From: Micromonospora sp. C95
GTDB lineage: Bacteria > Actinomycetota > Actinomycetes > Mycobacteriales > Micromonosporaceae
Assembly: GCF_018070465.1 (NCBI RefSeq)
Contig: NZ_JAGPXT010000021.1
Location: forward strand, 1 to 64,000
Direction: 5' to 3'
DNA: 64,000 nucleotides
Shown: in pieces, positions 15,415 to 24,313 of the stretch
Layout of the letters: every line of letters starts with the position of its first letter
Numbering within the stretch: position 1 is the stretch's first letter
Translations under genes and position numbers: made by a program
The notes under the pieces: generated by a model
What the model was told of the DNA's origin: nothing
The model's database searches: none
What the model saw: the letters and a program-made list of their open reading frames with translations, nothing else

Positions 15415-16581
15415 TCATCCCGGGCGTGGCGCGTCGATGTAGTGCGGCAGGAACCGCGCGTAGCCGTCGGTGATCAGGCTGGCGCTCTCCCGCAGCCCGG
15501 CACCCGCCGACTCGCCGTCGACCGTCCAGCTGCCCAGCACCAGGCGGCTGCCGGCGAACTCGGGCAACGCCCGGAACTCCTGGTAGCAGTAGCCCTCGTC
15601 GCCGTAGTCGCCCGGATTGTTGATCTCGCCACCGGGGGTGACGATCCGCACCGCGGCGCCCTCCCGACCGAGCAGCGGCTTGGCGACGTACTCGGACATG
15701 CCACGTGGCGAGTCGAGGTACGCCGGGAGCAGCAACTCGTGCCCCGGGTACAGCTCCCACAGCACGGCCAGCAGCGCCTTGTTCGACAACAGCAGCTTCC
15801 AGGCCGGCTCGATCCAGGTGGTCGGGGTGCCCGGCCGCAGCGCCAGCGGGCCGTACGGCTCGGCGAGCATCCACTCCCACGGGTAGAGCTTGAAACAGGT
15901 GGTGACCGGGCGGTCGGCGGTGTCGATGAAACGCCGGCCGTCCCAGCCGAGATCCTGGATCGGCAGCAGCTCGACGTCCAGCCCCGCCTGGCGGGCGGTC
16001 TCGGCCAGGTAGCCGGCGGTCATGTGGTCCTCGCCGGTCTCCTCCTCGTTCGACCAGACCACGTGCACCCGCCGGTCGTACAGCTCGGCGCCGATCTTCG
16101 CCCAGCTGCCTACGAGCCGTTCGTGCAGGCTGTTCCACTGGTCCAGGTCCGGCCGGGTGTGCTCCAGCCAGTACCACTGGATGATGCTCGCCTCGACCAG
16201 GGCGGTCGGGGTGTCGGCGTTGTACTCCAGCAGCTTCGGCGGCCAGCTGCCGTCGTACCAGAGATCGAAGCGGCCGTAGAGGGTCGGCGGCGTCTCCCGC
16301 AGCGAGCGGGCGACCGCCTCGGCCGCCCACGCCGGGATGCCGAAATCGGCGTACCGGTTGCGCGCCACCACGTGTTCGGCGGCGGCCACCGACATCCGGT
16401 GCAGTTCCTCGGTGGCCTCCTCCAGCCGCAGCACCTCGTCCAGCTCGAAGGCGTACGCGGCGGTCTCGTCCCAGTACGACATCACCCCGCCGTCGGGCAG
16501 TTCCGTGTCGACGTAGACCAGGCCCTGCTCCCGGATGGTGGTGTCCCAGTCGGGGCGGGGTGTCGTCGTCTCGCGACGCAC
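15415..16581 (-). CDS. Glutathionylspermidine-synthase-like ATP-grasp ligase (YgiC-like)
   Basis: A 388-residue member of the GSP_synth ATP-grasp family, which couples ATP to amide-bond formation. Characteristic segments are LLEYNADTPTALVEA near residue 117, VVWSNEEETGEDHMTAGYL, FKLYPWEW, EPAWKLLLSNKALLAVLWEL, and the C-terminal YVAKPLLGREGAAVRI ATP-binding loop. It lacks the amidase domain of E. coli Gsp synthetase, so it resembles E. coli YgiC, whose substrate is unknown. Only 2 nt separate it from the upstream lipoprotein gene, which recalls the ygiB-ygiC pair. Actinomycetes use mycothiol rather than glutathione, so the substrate is unlikely to be glutathione. Confidence 0.85.
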   Translation of the reverse strand: MRRETTTPRPDWDTTIREQGLVYVDTELPDGGVMSYWDETAAYAFELDEVLRLEEATEELHRMSVAAAEHVVARNRYADFGIPAWAAEAVARSLRETPPTLYGRFDLWYDGSWPPKLLEYNADTPTALVEASIIQWYWLEHTRPDLDQWNSLHERLVGSWAKIGAELYDRRVHVVWSNEEETGEDHMTAGYLAETARQAGLDVELLPIQDLGWDGRRFIDTADRPVTTCFKLYPWEWMLAEPYGPLALRPGTPTTWIEPAWKLLLSNKALLAVLWELYPGHELLLPAYLDSPRGMSEYVAKPLLGREGAAVRIVTPGGEINNPGDYGDEGYCYQEFRALPEFAGSRLVLGSWTVDGESAGAGLRESASLITDGYARFLPHYIDAPRPG

Positions 16582-16583
16582 GC

Positions 16584-16886
16584 TCAGCCGCCGCAGGAGG
16601 CGAGATGGGTGCCGAAGCCGCCGCGCTCGGGCACTGCCGCGCCGACCGGCTCGGGCGCGGCACGGCCGGTCTCGGCGGCGGGGGCCGGCACCCGCAGGGC
16701 CAGGGCCACCGTCTCCCCGCCGCCGGCCGGGCCGAGGGCGCAGTCGTCATCGTCGTCGTCGGAGGTCATGTTGCAGCCGGAGAGGGCGAGCGCCAGCGCG
16801 GTGATGGCGCCAAGCTGCACGGAGGCCGATCGGAGTCGGCGGCTAGGGCGTTGTTCCACGACATGGTTGTAACCGATGAACGCCAT
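16584..16886 (-). CDS. Small putative lipoprotein
   Basis: A 100-residue exported protein. A basic N-terminus and hydrophobic segment lead into the lipobox LALSGC with Cys38, followed by a run of six Asp residues (residues 43-48). The mature part is rich in Ala, Pro and Gly and ends with two cysteines possibly able to pair. It is immediately upstream of the ATP-grasp ligase gene with a 2-nt gap. ATG 16886 is used, but a GTG at 16859 is also possible. I know no exact family; the pairing recalls the E. coli YgiB lipoprotein with YgiC. Ion binding by the Asp run is a guess. Confidence 0.6.
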   Translation of the reverse strand: MAFIGYNHVVEQRPSRRLRSASVQLGAITALALALSGCNMTSDDDDDDCALGPAGGGETVALALRVPAPAAETGRAAPEPVGAAVPERGGFGTHLASCGG

Positions 16887-16943
16887 CCCGTCCGCCCCGG
16901 GCCGGGGGCGACGGGGGAAGGTACCTGGCGGTCGGGTGGGCGT

Positions 16944-16949
16944 TACGCT
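16944..16949 (+). promoter_or_regulatory. -10 box TACGCT before the proline dehydrogenase gene
   Basis: TACGCT ends 6 nt before the ATG at 16956. No ribosome-binding site is seen, so the mRNA is probably leaderless. Confidence 0.5.
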
Positions 16950-16955
16950 CGGCTC

Positions 16956-17876
16956 ATGCTCCGTTCCGTCATCCTCGCCGCCTCCCGGTCATCCCGGGTC
17001 GAGCGGCTCGTCGCGACGGCCCCGTTCTCCCGGGACGTCGTCCGCCGGTTCGTCGCCGGCGCCAAGACCGACGACGCGTTGCGCGCGACCCGCGAACTCG
17101 TCGACGACGGTCTCGCGGTCACCCTCGACAATCTCGGCGAGGACACCGTCACCGGTGAACAGGCCACCGCGACCCGGGACGAGTACCTCACGCTGCTGCG
17201 GATGCTCGCCGAGGCGAAGCTGACGCCCGCCGCCGAGGTGAGTGTGAAGCTCTCCGCGCTCGGCCAGGCGTTCGACGAGCAACTCGCGTACGACAACGCC
17301 CGGGCGATCTGCGCCGCCGCCGAGGCGGCGGGCACCACGGTCACCCTGGACATGGAGGACCACACCACCACCGACTCGACCCTGGACATCCTGACCAAGC
17401 TCCGGAAGGACCACCCGTCGACCGGCGCGGTGCTGCAGGCCTACCTGCGGCGTACCGAGTCCGACTGTCGCGACCTGGCGTCGGCCGGGTCGCGGGTGCG
17501 GCTGTGCAAGGGCGCGTACCGGGAGCCGGAGTCGGTGGCGTACCAGTCGGCCCGCGAGGTCGACAAGTCCTACGTCCGGTGCCTCAACATCCTGATGTCC
17601 GGCGACGGCTATCCGATGCTGGCCACCCACGACCCACGTCTGATCGCCATCGGTGAGGACCGGGCGCGTTGGTTCGACCGTGACCCCGACCGCTTCGAGT
17701 TCCAGATGCTGTACGGCATCCGGCCGGAGGAGCAGGCCCGCCTGGTCGGCGAGGGTTACACGGTGCGCACCTACGTGCCCTACGGCGACGACTGGTACGG
17801 CTATCTGATGCGCCGGCTCGCCGAGCGTCCCGCCAACCTGGCGTTCTTCGCCCGCGCGCTCACCTCCAAGAAGTAA
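16956..17876 (+). CDS. Proline dehydrogenase
   Basis: A 306-residue FAD-dependent monofunctional enzyme that oxidises L-proline to pyrroline-5-carboxylate. The TIM-barrel landmarks are EVSVKLSALG, LDMEDHT, LQAYLRRTE, RLCKGAYREP, ATHDPRLI, FQMLYGIRPE and the C-terminal helix segment YLMRRLAERPANL, whose arginines bind proline carboxylate. The length equals the single-domain actinobacterial PruB/ProDH type. ATG 16956 is selected by the TACGCT box 6 nt upstream; the frame is open further upstream only as antisense of the lipoprotein gene. It lies in the interval where mycobacteria carry proC, the biosynthetic counterpart. Confidence 0.93.
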   Translation: MLRSVILAASRSSRVERLVATAPFSRDVVRRFVAGAKTDDALRATRELVDDGLAVTLDNLGEDTVTGEQATATRDEYLTLLRMLAEAKLTPAAEVSVKLSALGQAFDEQLAYDNARAICAAAEAAGTTVTLDMEDHTTTDSTLDILTKLRKDHPSTGAVLQAYLRRTESDCRDLASAGSRVRLCKGAYREPESVAYQSAREVDKSYVRCLNILMSGDGYPMLATHDPRLIAIGEDRARWFDRDPDRFEFQMLYGIRPEEQARLVGEGYTVRTYVPYGDDWYGYLMRRLAERPANLAFFARALTSKK

Positions 17877-17893
17877 CCCGCGTCCGCGGCCGT

Positions 17894-17918
17894 AGCGCCG
17901 ATCGACCCGGTCGGCGCT
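17894..17918. terminator. Hairpin after the proline dehydrogenase gene
   Basis: AGCGCCGA (17894-17901) pairs with TCGGCGCT (17911-17918) around a 9-nt loop, 18 nt after the stop codon. Confidence 0.5.
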
Positions 17919-17943
17919 GCGCGGCACAGCCTTGACGGCATCG

Positions 17944-17960
17944 GCTAATGGCATTAGCCT
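17944..17960. promoter_or_regulatory. 17-bp palindromic operator over the -10 box
   Basis: GGCTAATGGCATTAGCC is a perfect inverted repeat with 8-bp arms and one central base. Its right arm contains TAGCCT (17955-17960), the -10 box 7 nt before the hydrolase ATG at 17968. Position and symmetry fit autorepression by the TetR protein encoded in the same operon. Confidence 0.7.
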
Positions 17961-17967
17961 AGGGGCT

Positions 17968-18768
17968 ATGACAGCTAGCTTCGTGGAGCGTGCCGAGGGT
18001 CGGATCGCGTACGAGGTGCACGGGCAGGGGCAGCTGGTGGTGCTCTCGCACGGCATGGGGGAGAACCGCCGCTCCTACCGGCACCTGATTCCGCTGCTGG
18101 TGGCGGCGGGCTACCAGGTCGCCTCGGTCGACGTACGTGGGCACGGCGACTCCAGCGCCGGCTGGCCCTCGTACGCACCGGTGGAGGTGGGCGGCGACCT
18201 GCTCGCGGTGGTCCGTGACCTGGGCGGCGGCCCGGCTGTCCTGGTCGGCAGCTCGTCAAGCGCCGCGGCCGTGGTCTTCGCCGCCGCCGACGCGCCGGAG
18301 CTGGTCAACGGGGTCGTGCTGGTCGGCGCGTTCGTCAACCAGCCGAAACTCAACCCCTTCCTGCGGCTGGCGCAGACCGTGGTGCTGCGCAGTCCACGGC
18401 TGTTCGGCCTGTTCCATCGCACGCTCTTTCCCGTGCACCGCCCGGCCGACGACGCGCAGTACCGTCGGGAGTTGGTGGCGGCGCTGCGCCGCCCCGGCCG
18501 GATGGCGCCCGTGCGCGGAGTGATCCATCCGGTGCAGCCGCACTGGACCGCCCGCGCCCCGCAGGTGCGTCAGCCGGTGCTGGTGCTGATGGGCACCAAG
18601 GACCCCGACTTTCCGGACCCGGGTGCCGAGGCGCGGGCCGCCCGGCGACTGTTCCCGGTCGCCGAGGCGCGGATGATCACCGACGCCGGGCACTACCCGC
18701 ACGCCGACCGCCCGGAGGCGATGGCAAACGAGCTGGTCGGCTTCCTGGCGGCGGCGAATCGTGCCTAG
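17968..18768 (+). CDS. Alpha/beta-fold hydrolase
   Basis: A 266-residue alpha/beta hydrolase, probably an esterase or similar enzyme acting on a small hydrophobic ester or amide. The oxyanion region LSHGMGENRRSY is near residue 24, the nucleophile elbow is VGSSSSAA near residue 94, a Asp-bearing loop GTKDPDFPDP is near 212, and the catalytic His is in DAGHYPHADRP near 236. The elbow is G-S-S-S-S rather than the common G-x-S-x-G. It is the first gene of a two-gene operon with a TetR regulator whose start lies inside this gene. The substrate is probably related to the regulator's ligand. Confidence 0.85.
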   Translation: MTASFVERAEGRIAYEVHGQGQLVVLSHGMGENRRSYRHLIPLLVAAGYQVASVDVRGHGDSSAGWPSYAPVEVGGDLLAVVRDLGGGPAVLVGSSSSAAAVVFAAADAPELVNGVVLVGAFVNQPKLNPFLRLAQTVVLRSPRLFGLFHRTLFPVHRPADDAQYRRELVAALRRPGRMAPVRGVIHPVQPHWTARAPQVRQPVLVLMGTKDPDFPDPGAEARAARRLFPVAEARMITDAGHYPHADRPEAMANELVGFLAAANRA

Positions 18769-19348
18769 GGCCGGGCTCAACGCGCAGGTCGTGGTGCAGG
18801 AGGCGGCCCGGCTCGTCGACGAGGTCGGATACCACCGGCTCACCCTCGCCGCGCTGGCGAACCGGCTCGGCGTGGCGCTGCCGAGCCTCTACAAGCACAT
18901 CAAGGGGGCGGAGGCGCTCGCGCAGCAACTGTCCGCGCTGGCCACCGCCGAGATCGCCGACCAGATGACCACGGCCGCCGCCGGCCGTAGCGGCGCGGAC
19001 GCGCTGCGGGCCGTTGCCGCCGCCTACCGCTCGTACGCCCGGCGGCATCCCGGCCGCTATCCGGCGACCCAGCGGGTACCGGATCCGGCCGACCCGGCGC
19101 ACCTGGCCGCCGGGGAGCGGGCGGTCGGCGTCGTCTACGCGATCCTGCGGGGGTACGGCATCCACGGCGACGCCGCGGTGGACGGGGTCCGGATGTTCCG
19201 GGCGGCCGTGCACGGCTTCGTCGCGCTGGAGGCGGCCGGCGACTTCGGGTTGCCCCGCGAACTCGACCGTTCCTTCGACCAGATGATCGCCGCGCTGGGC
19301 GTGGCGTTCTCGTCCTGGCCCGAACCGATGGCTCCCGGCCCTGGCTGA
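18761..19348 (+). CDS. TetR-family repressor with WHG-type C-terminal domain
   Basis: A 195-residue regulator. Residues 10-55 are the TetR helix-turn-helix (AARLVDEVGYHRLTLAALANRLGVALPSLYKHIKG). The rest is an all-helical ligand and dimer domain of the WHG type (HGFVALEAAGDFGLPRELDRSFDQMI). The GTG start at 18761 overlaps the end of the hydrolase gene by 8 bp. The perfect palindrome at 17944-17960 in the operon promoter is its likely binding site, so it should repress its own operon until a ligand binds. The ligand is unknown. Confidence 0.88.
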   Translation: MPRAGLNAQVVVQEAARLVDEVGYHRLTLAALANRLGVALPSLYKHIKGAEALAQQLSALATAEIADQMTTAAAGRSGADALRAVAAAYRSYARRHPGRYPATQRVPDPADPAHLAAGERAVGVVYAILRGYGIHGDAAVDGVRMFRAAVHGFVALEAAGDFGLPRELDRSFDQMIAALGVAFSSWPEPMAPGPG

Positions 19349-19407
19349 CGGTACGGACCGGGACAGCGGCCGGTTGATCACCCTTCCGTCGACACCACCC
19401 CAGGCCG

Positions 19408-19413
19408 TACCCT
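19408..19413 (+). promoter_or_regulatory. -10 box TACCCT before the first metalloprotease-like gene
   Basis: TACCCT ends 6 nt before GTG 19420, supporting that start and a leaderless mRNA. Confidence 0.5.
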
Positions 19414-19419
19414 TCGCCG

Positions 19420-20832
19420 GTGAACGACGGGGGCCTTCAGGGCGACGAACAGCCGGCGTCGACCAGTGCGACACCGACTGAGGCGACGACGGAGCTGGCA
19501 CCTTCGCCGGCGGTGGAAGGTGCGCTCGCCGGTCCGGTTCCGGAAAACCGGCGGCGTCGGCGGTGGCCACTGTGGACCGCGATGCTGGCGGTGCTGCTGA
19601 CGCTGAGCATCGGCGTTCCGGTGGTGCTGCTGACCGGCGGGGCGTCCGATGTCGAGGTAGGCGAGCCGGCGACCGCCGCCTCGCCGACGGAGAACCCGAC
19701 CACCGTCGCCGCCCGACAGATCGCCGAGCGGATCACCGCGCAACTCGACAAACAGGCCGCCGCGCTGCTCGGCGGCGACCGGTCCGGGTTCGCCGCGATC
19801 GCATCCTCAGCCGTACGCCCGGATCTGCGCCGTCGGTTCGACGCGCTCAAGGCGCTGCGGGTCATGCACTGGCAGGGGCGGCCGATCGGCCTGCCCACCT
19901 CCGCCGGCCGGGCGGGGGAGTGGCGGGTGTCGATCGAGTTCCAGTACTGCTTCGTCGTACGGAACTGCCAGCCGAGCCCGATGGCGGTCGAGACCCGGTG
20001 GCGGGACGGCGCGGAACCTCAGCTGCTGACCTTTCCGAAGTCGAAGTCCTCGGCGTATGTCAACGGCCGCTACAACGGCCAGCCCGGCGCCCTGCCCTGG
20101 GAGGTCAGCAAGCTGGCCGTCCGGGTCGGCAAGCGGGTGATGGTGGCCAGTACCCCGGCGCACCGCGACCGGTTGCCGGGCCTGTTGAAGCGGGCCGAGG
20201 AGGCGGCGAAGGTGGCGGACAGCTACGTGGTGACCGGTGCGCCACCCGACCTGTACCGCGTCTTCTACGCCGGGCCGAAGGAGTGGGACCGTTGGTACGG
20301 CGGTGACCAACCGGAATGGGGCGCGGGGTACGCGGTGAACGTCGGCGGCGGCCATCACGAGGTGGTGCTGGCGCCCGAGACGCTCGGCTACGGCCCCGGG
20401 CTGGACGAGCTGCTCCGCCACGAGCTGGCCCACACCGCCTCGCTGCCCGACAAGAACTACTGGGACGACTCGGCCTGGTGGCTGATCGAGGGGTTGGCCG
20501 AGCACGCCGGTGCCGAAGGTCGGCCGGTCGGACGGTACGAGGGGCTGGTGCCCACCCGACGGCTGGTGCGGGGCGACTGGGACGGCAAGCTGGACAAGCT
20601 CATACCCGCCGACGACGCGCCCTACGAGGAGGTGGCGGGCAACTACGGGATCGCGTACCTCGCCTTCCGGCATCTGGTCGACCGCTTCGGCGAGGAACGG
20701 GCCTTCGCCTTCTTCAAGGCGGTGGTGTACGACCTGCGGCTACCGGCGCAGACCAGCGAGGAAATCTTCGGTCAGTCCTGGTCGAGCCTACGCAAGGAGT
20801 GCGTCGCGTACGTCCGCAAGGCCGTGCGGTGA
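19420..20832 (+). CDS. Membrane-anchored putative zinc metalloprotease, copy 1
   Basis: A 470-residue protein with a cytoplasmic, basic N-terminus, one membrane segment (about residues 47-70) and a large extracellular part. The zinc motif HELAH is at residues 334-338, followed by WWLIEGLAEH with Glu357 as the expected third ligand. This HExxH...EGLAE layout is that of the gluzincin peptidase MA group. Residues 85-130 form a conserved helical domain (NPTENPTT...AARQIAERI). The GTG at 19420 is supported by a TACCCT box. It overlaps the start of a close paralogue by 4 bp. Peptidase activity and substrate are inferred. Confidence 0.75.
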   Translation: MNDGGLQGDEQPASTSATPTEATTELAPSPAVEGALAGPVPENRRRRRWPLWTAMLAVLLTLSIGVPVVLLTGGASDVEVGEPATAASPTENPTTVAARQIAERITAQLDKQAAALLGGDRSGFAAIASSAVRPDLRRRFDALKALRVMHWQGRPIGLPTSAGRAGEWRVSIEFQYCFVVRNCQPSPMAVETRWRDGAEPQLLTFPKSKSSAYVNGRYNGQPGALPWEVSKLAVRVGKRVMVASTPAHRDRLPGLLKRAEEAAKVADSYVVTGAPPDLYRVFYAGPKEWDRWYGGDQPEWGAGYAVNVGGGHHEVVLAPETLGYGPGLDELLRHELAHTASLPDKNYWDDSAWWLIEGLAEHAGAEGRPVGRYEGLVPTRRLVRGDWDGKLDKLIPADDAPYEEVAGNYGIAYLAFRHLVDRFGEERAFAFFKAVVYDLRLPAQTSEEIFGQSWSSLRKECVAYVRKAVR

Positions 20833-22175
20833 CCGGCATGACAGGTTCAGACGTGCCTGCCGATCCGTCGGTTCCGGCACCCGGGCAACCTCGGCGGCGT
20901 TGGGGACTGTGGGCCGCGCTGCTTGTGGTCGTGTTGCTTGTGGCTTGCAGCCTGCCGGCGGTGACGGTACTGATGATCGAGTCCGGTCGTGAGGGTGACG
21001 ACGGAGCATCGAGCGAGTCGGCCAACCCGACCGAGAACCCGACCACCGCGGCAGCCCGGCAGCTCGCCGAGCGGATCGGCGCACAGCTGAACCGCCAGGC
21101 GGCCGCCCTGCTCGACGGGGACCGGGCCGGGTTTCTGGCGATCGCTGAAACCGGAGCCGCGCGCACCGAGCTGCGCCGCCGGTACGACTCGCTCAGAGCG
21201 CTGCGGGTGGCCCGTTGGGTGGCCAGCCCGAGCGGCCTGCCCACCAGGGCGGGCGAGGTGGGCGAGTGGCGACTGCGCGTCTCGATCAACTACTGCTTCG
21301 TGACCGCTTCGTGCCAGCTGAGCCCGATGGTTGTCGACACCAGGTGGAGCGACGGACCGGAGCCGCGGCTGCTGGAGATCGAGAGGTCGAAGTCCTCCCC
21401 GGACGTGCTCGGCCAAGCCAGCGGTCAGCCCGGCAACGTGCCCTGGGAGATCAGCGAGTTGACAGTGGTGGTGGGCAAACGAACACTCGTGGCGACCGTA
21501 CGGGAGCATCGCGAGTTGCTTCCGATCCTGCTGCTGCAGGCCGAGGCGGCAGCCAGGGTGGCCGATCGGTACGCGGTGGACGGTACGCCGCCGGACCGGT
21601 ATCGGATCTTCTATGCCGGCAAGGAGGAATGGCAGAGCTGGTACGGCGGCGGACAACCCGAATGGGGGATCGGTACGGCGATAAGCATCGGCGGCGGTCA
21701 CCACGAGGTTGTACTCGGGCCGGACAGCCTGTACTACGGACCCTACCTCGACCAGGTGCTCCGGCACGAGTTCACCCACGCGGCGACGATGCACGACGGC
21801 TACTGGGAGGATTCGGCCTGGTGGCTGGTTGACGGGTTGGCCGAGTACGTGGCGGCGAACGGTCAACCGATCGCCCGTTACCCGGCGCTCGCCGAAACCC
21901 GGCGGCTGGTGCGCGGCGACTGGGACGGCAGGTTCGACGACCTCTACCCCACTGCCGAATTCTCCGACGAAGAGGTGAACGGAACCTACGGCATCGCGTA
22001 TCTCGCCGTGGGGTACTTCATCGAGCGGTTCGGTGCCGACCGGTTGCTCCCCTTCTTCAAAGCTGTGGTGCATCAGGGCCGTCGACCAGCCCAGACCTCG
22101 GAGGAACTGCTTGGCGTGCCCTGGTCCGAGCTGCACGAGGAGTGCGTCGCGTACATCCGCGCGGCGGTGCGCTGA
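20829..22175 (+). CDS. Membrane-anchored putative zinc metalloprotease, copy 2
   Basis: A 448-residue paralogue of the preceding protein, with one membrane segment at about residues 24-46 that ends near ACSLPA, and the same extracellular layout. The zinc motif is HEFTH at residues 313-317. The third-ligand segment reads WWLVDGLAEY, with Asp335 where copy 1 has Glu357. Asp can bind zinc in some families, so activity is uncertain rather than excluded. GTG 20829 overlaps the stop of copy 1 as GTGA, giving translational coupling; an ATG at 20838 is a second option. Both copies share long identical blocks, so they arose by tandem duplication. Confidence 0.72.
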   Translation: MTGMTGSDVPADPSVPAPGQPRRRWGLWAALLVVVLLVACSLPAVTVLMIESGREGDDGASSESANPTENPTTAAARQLAERIGAQLNRQAAALLDGDRAGFLAIAETGAARTELRRRYDSLRALRVARWVASPSGLPTRAGEVGEWRLRVSINYCFVTASCQLSPMVVDTRWSDGPEPRLLEIERSKSSPDVLGQASGQPGNVPWEISELTVVVGKRTLVATVREHRELLPILLLQAEAAARVADRYAVDGTPPDRYRIFYAGKEEWQSWYGGGQPEWGIGTAISIGGGHHEVVLGPDSLYYGPYLDQVLRHEFTHAATMHDGYWEDSAWWLVDGLAEYVAANGQPIARYPALAETRRLVRGDWDGRFDDLYPTAEFSDEEVNGTYGIAYLAVGYFIERFGADRLLPFFKAVVHQGRRPAQTSEELLGVPWSELHEECVAYIRAAVR

Positions 22176-22213
22176 CCTGGTGCCCTGGCAGGGCCGACAT
22201 CGACAGCGACTCG

Positions 22214-22219
22214 TAGCAT
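22214..22219 (+). promoter_or_regulatory. -10 box TAGCAT before the efflux operon
   Basis: TAGCAT ends 7 nt before GTG 22227. It overlaps a nearby ATG at 22218, which argues for GTG 22227 as the true start. Confidence 0.5.
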
Positions 22220-22226
22220 GTGTCGC

Positions 22227-23602
22227 GTGCGCCGCTCCGACTCGCCGCGGCTGCCAGCCATGCGGCTCCGCCTGCTCACCGTCCTGCTCGCCGTCACCGT
22301 GCTGACCGTCACCACCGCCGCCTCCTGCGGTGGCGACGAACCGTCGATCACGCTCGCCGCCGCGGCCCGAGCGGCCGTGGCGGAGGAGATCGACGCCCCC
22401 GCCACCGTCGTGGCGCGGGCGGCGGCCACCCTCACCGCCCCGGCGGACGGCACGCTGGCCCGTCTTCGGGTCAAGCCGGGCCAGCAGGTCAAGCGAGGCC
22501 AGGTGCTCGCCGTGATCAGCTCACCGCCGGCCCGGGAACGGCTCCGCCAGGCGCGGGACGCGCTGAACGCGGCGAAGCGCGCCGGTGGGGGCGGTGGCGG
22601 CGGTGACCTCGCCGGTTCCCTGCGCGGCACCGACCGGGCCGCCGAGCAGACGCACGCCGCCGCCCGCGCGGCCGCCGCGAAGATCAGTGACCCGAAGCTC
22701 CGGAAGGCGCTGCTCACCCAGGTCGAGGCGGCACAGCGACGGTACGACGCGGCGGCCCGGGCCGCCGACCGGGCGGTCCGGGAGGTGCAACGCGGCGTCC
22801 GCAACCTGAACTCCGCCGTCAGCGCGCTCGCCACCGCCCAGCGACTCCAGGCCCAGCAGGCGTACGACCTGGCCAAGGCGAACGTCGACGCGTTGACCCT
22901 GCGCGCCCCGATCGCCGGGGTGGTGCAACCGGGCGGCGCCAGCAGCGGCGGCGGCTCGGCGGGGGCGCTCGCCGGGTTGCTGGAGTCGGGCGGAGTGCCG
23001 CCGGGGATCGACCCGGGGGCCCTCGGCGCACCGGCCGGCCCGCCGCCCGGGGTGGACACCGCCATACCGGTGGGTGGTCGGGTCACCGCCGGCACCGCGG
23101 TGCTGACCGTTGTCGACACCCGCGATCTGGGTCTGCTCGCCGAGGTCGACGAGACCGACGTGCTGCTGGTCCGGCCCGGGCTGACCGGCACCGTCGAACT
23201 GGACGCCGTCACCGGTGCCAGCTACCCGGCGACGGTCCGCTCGATCGACGTGCTGCCCAGCACCTCGGCCCGAGGTGGGGTGAGTTACCGGGTACGACTC
23301 GCGCTCGGCGCCGGCAGCTTCGGCGAGGCGGAGCCGGCACCCACCCCGCGCCCCGGGATGAACGCGGTGCTGCGACTGCGGGTACGGGAGGAGGCGGACG
23401 CGGTGACCGTGCCCGCGTCGGCGCTCTTCTCGGTCGACGGTCGGGACACCGTCTGGCTGGTCCGCGACGGCCGTGCCGACCGGGCGGTGGTCACCGTGGG
23501 CGTGCAGGGTCAGGACCTGGTGCAGATCGTCGACGGGGTGCAGCCCGGCGACCGGATCGTCGTCCGGGGCACCGACCAGGTCCGCGAGGGCCAGGAGGTC
23601 GG

Positions 23603-23606
<4 letters not shown>
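22227..23606 (+). CDS. MacA-like efflux adaptor lipoprotein
   Basis: A 459-residue periplasmic-adaptor-type (HlyD/RND) protein anchored outside the membrane. The signal peptide ends at a TAASC lipobox with Cys34. Residues 50-100 are the first half of the biotinyl-lipoyl domain (TLTAPADGTLARLRVKPGQQVKRGQVLAVI), a coiled-coil hairpin rich in Ala and Arg spans about 105-230, then LRAPIAGVV closes the lipoyl domain, and beta-barrel and membrane-proximal domains follow. A long Gly/Pro loop interrupts the lipoyl region. It is translated just ahead of an ABC ATPase and permease, like MacAB-type exporters. The exported compound is unknown. Confidence 0.85.

Positions 23607-24309
<703 letters not shown>

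Positions 24310-24313
<4 letters not shown>

Noticed and set aside
16560..16955. A 132-codon N-terminal extension of proline dehydrogenase
   Set aside because: It is antisense to the lipoprotein gene, and the enzyme family begins at ATG 16956.
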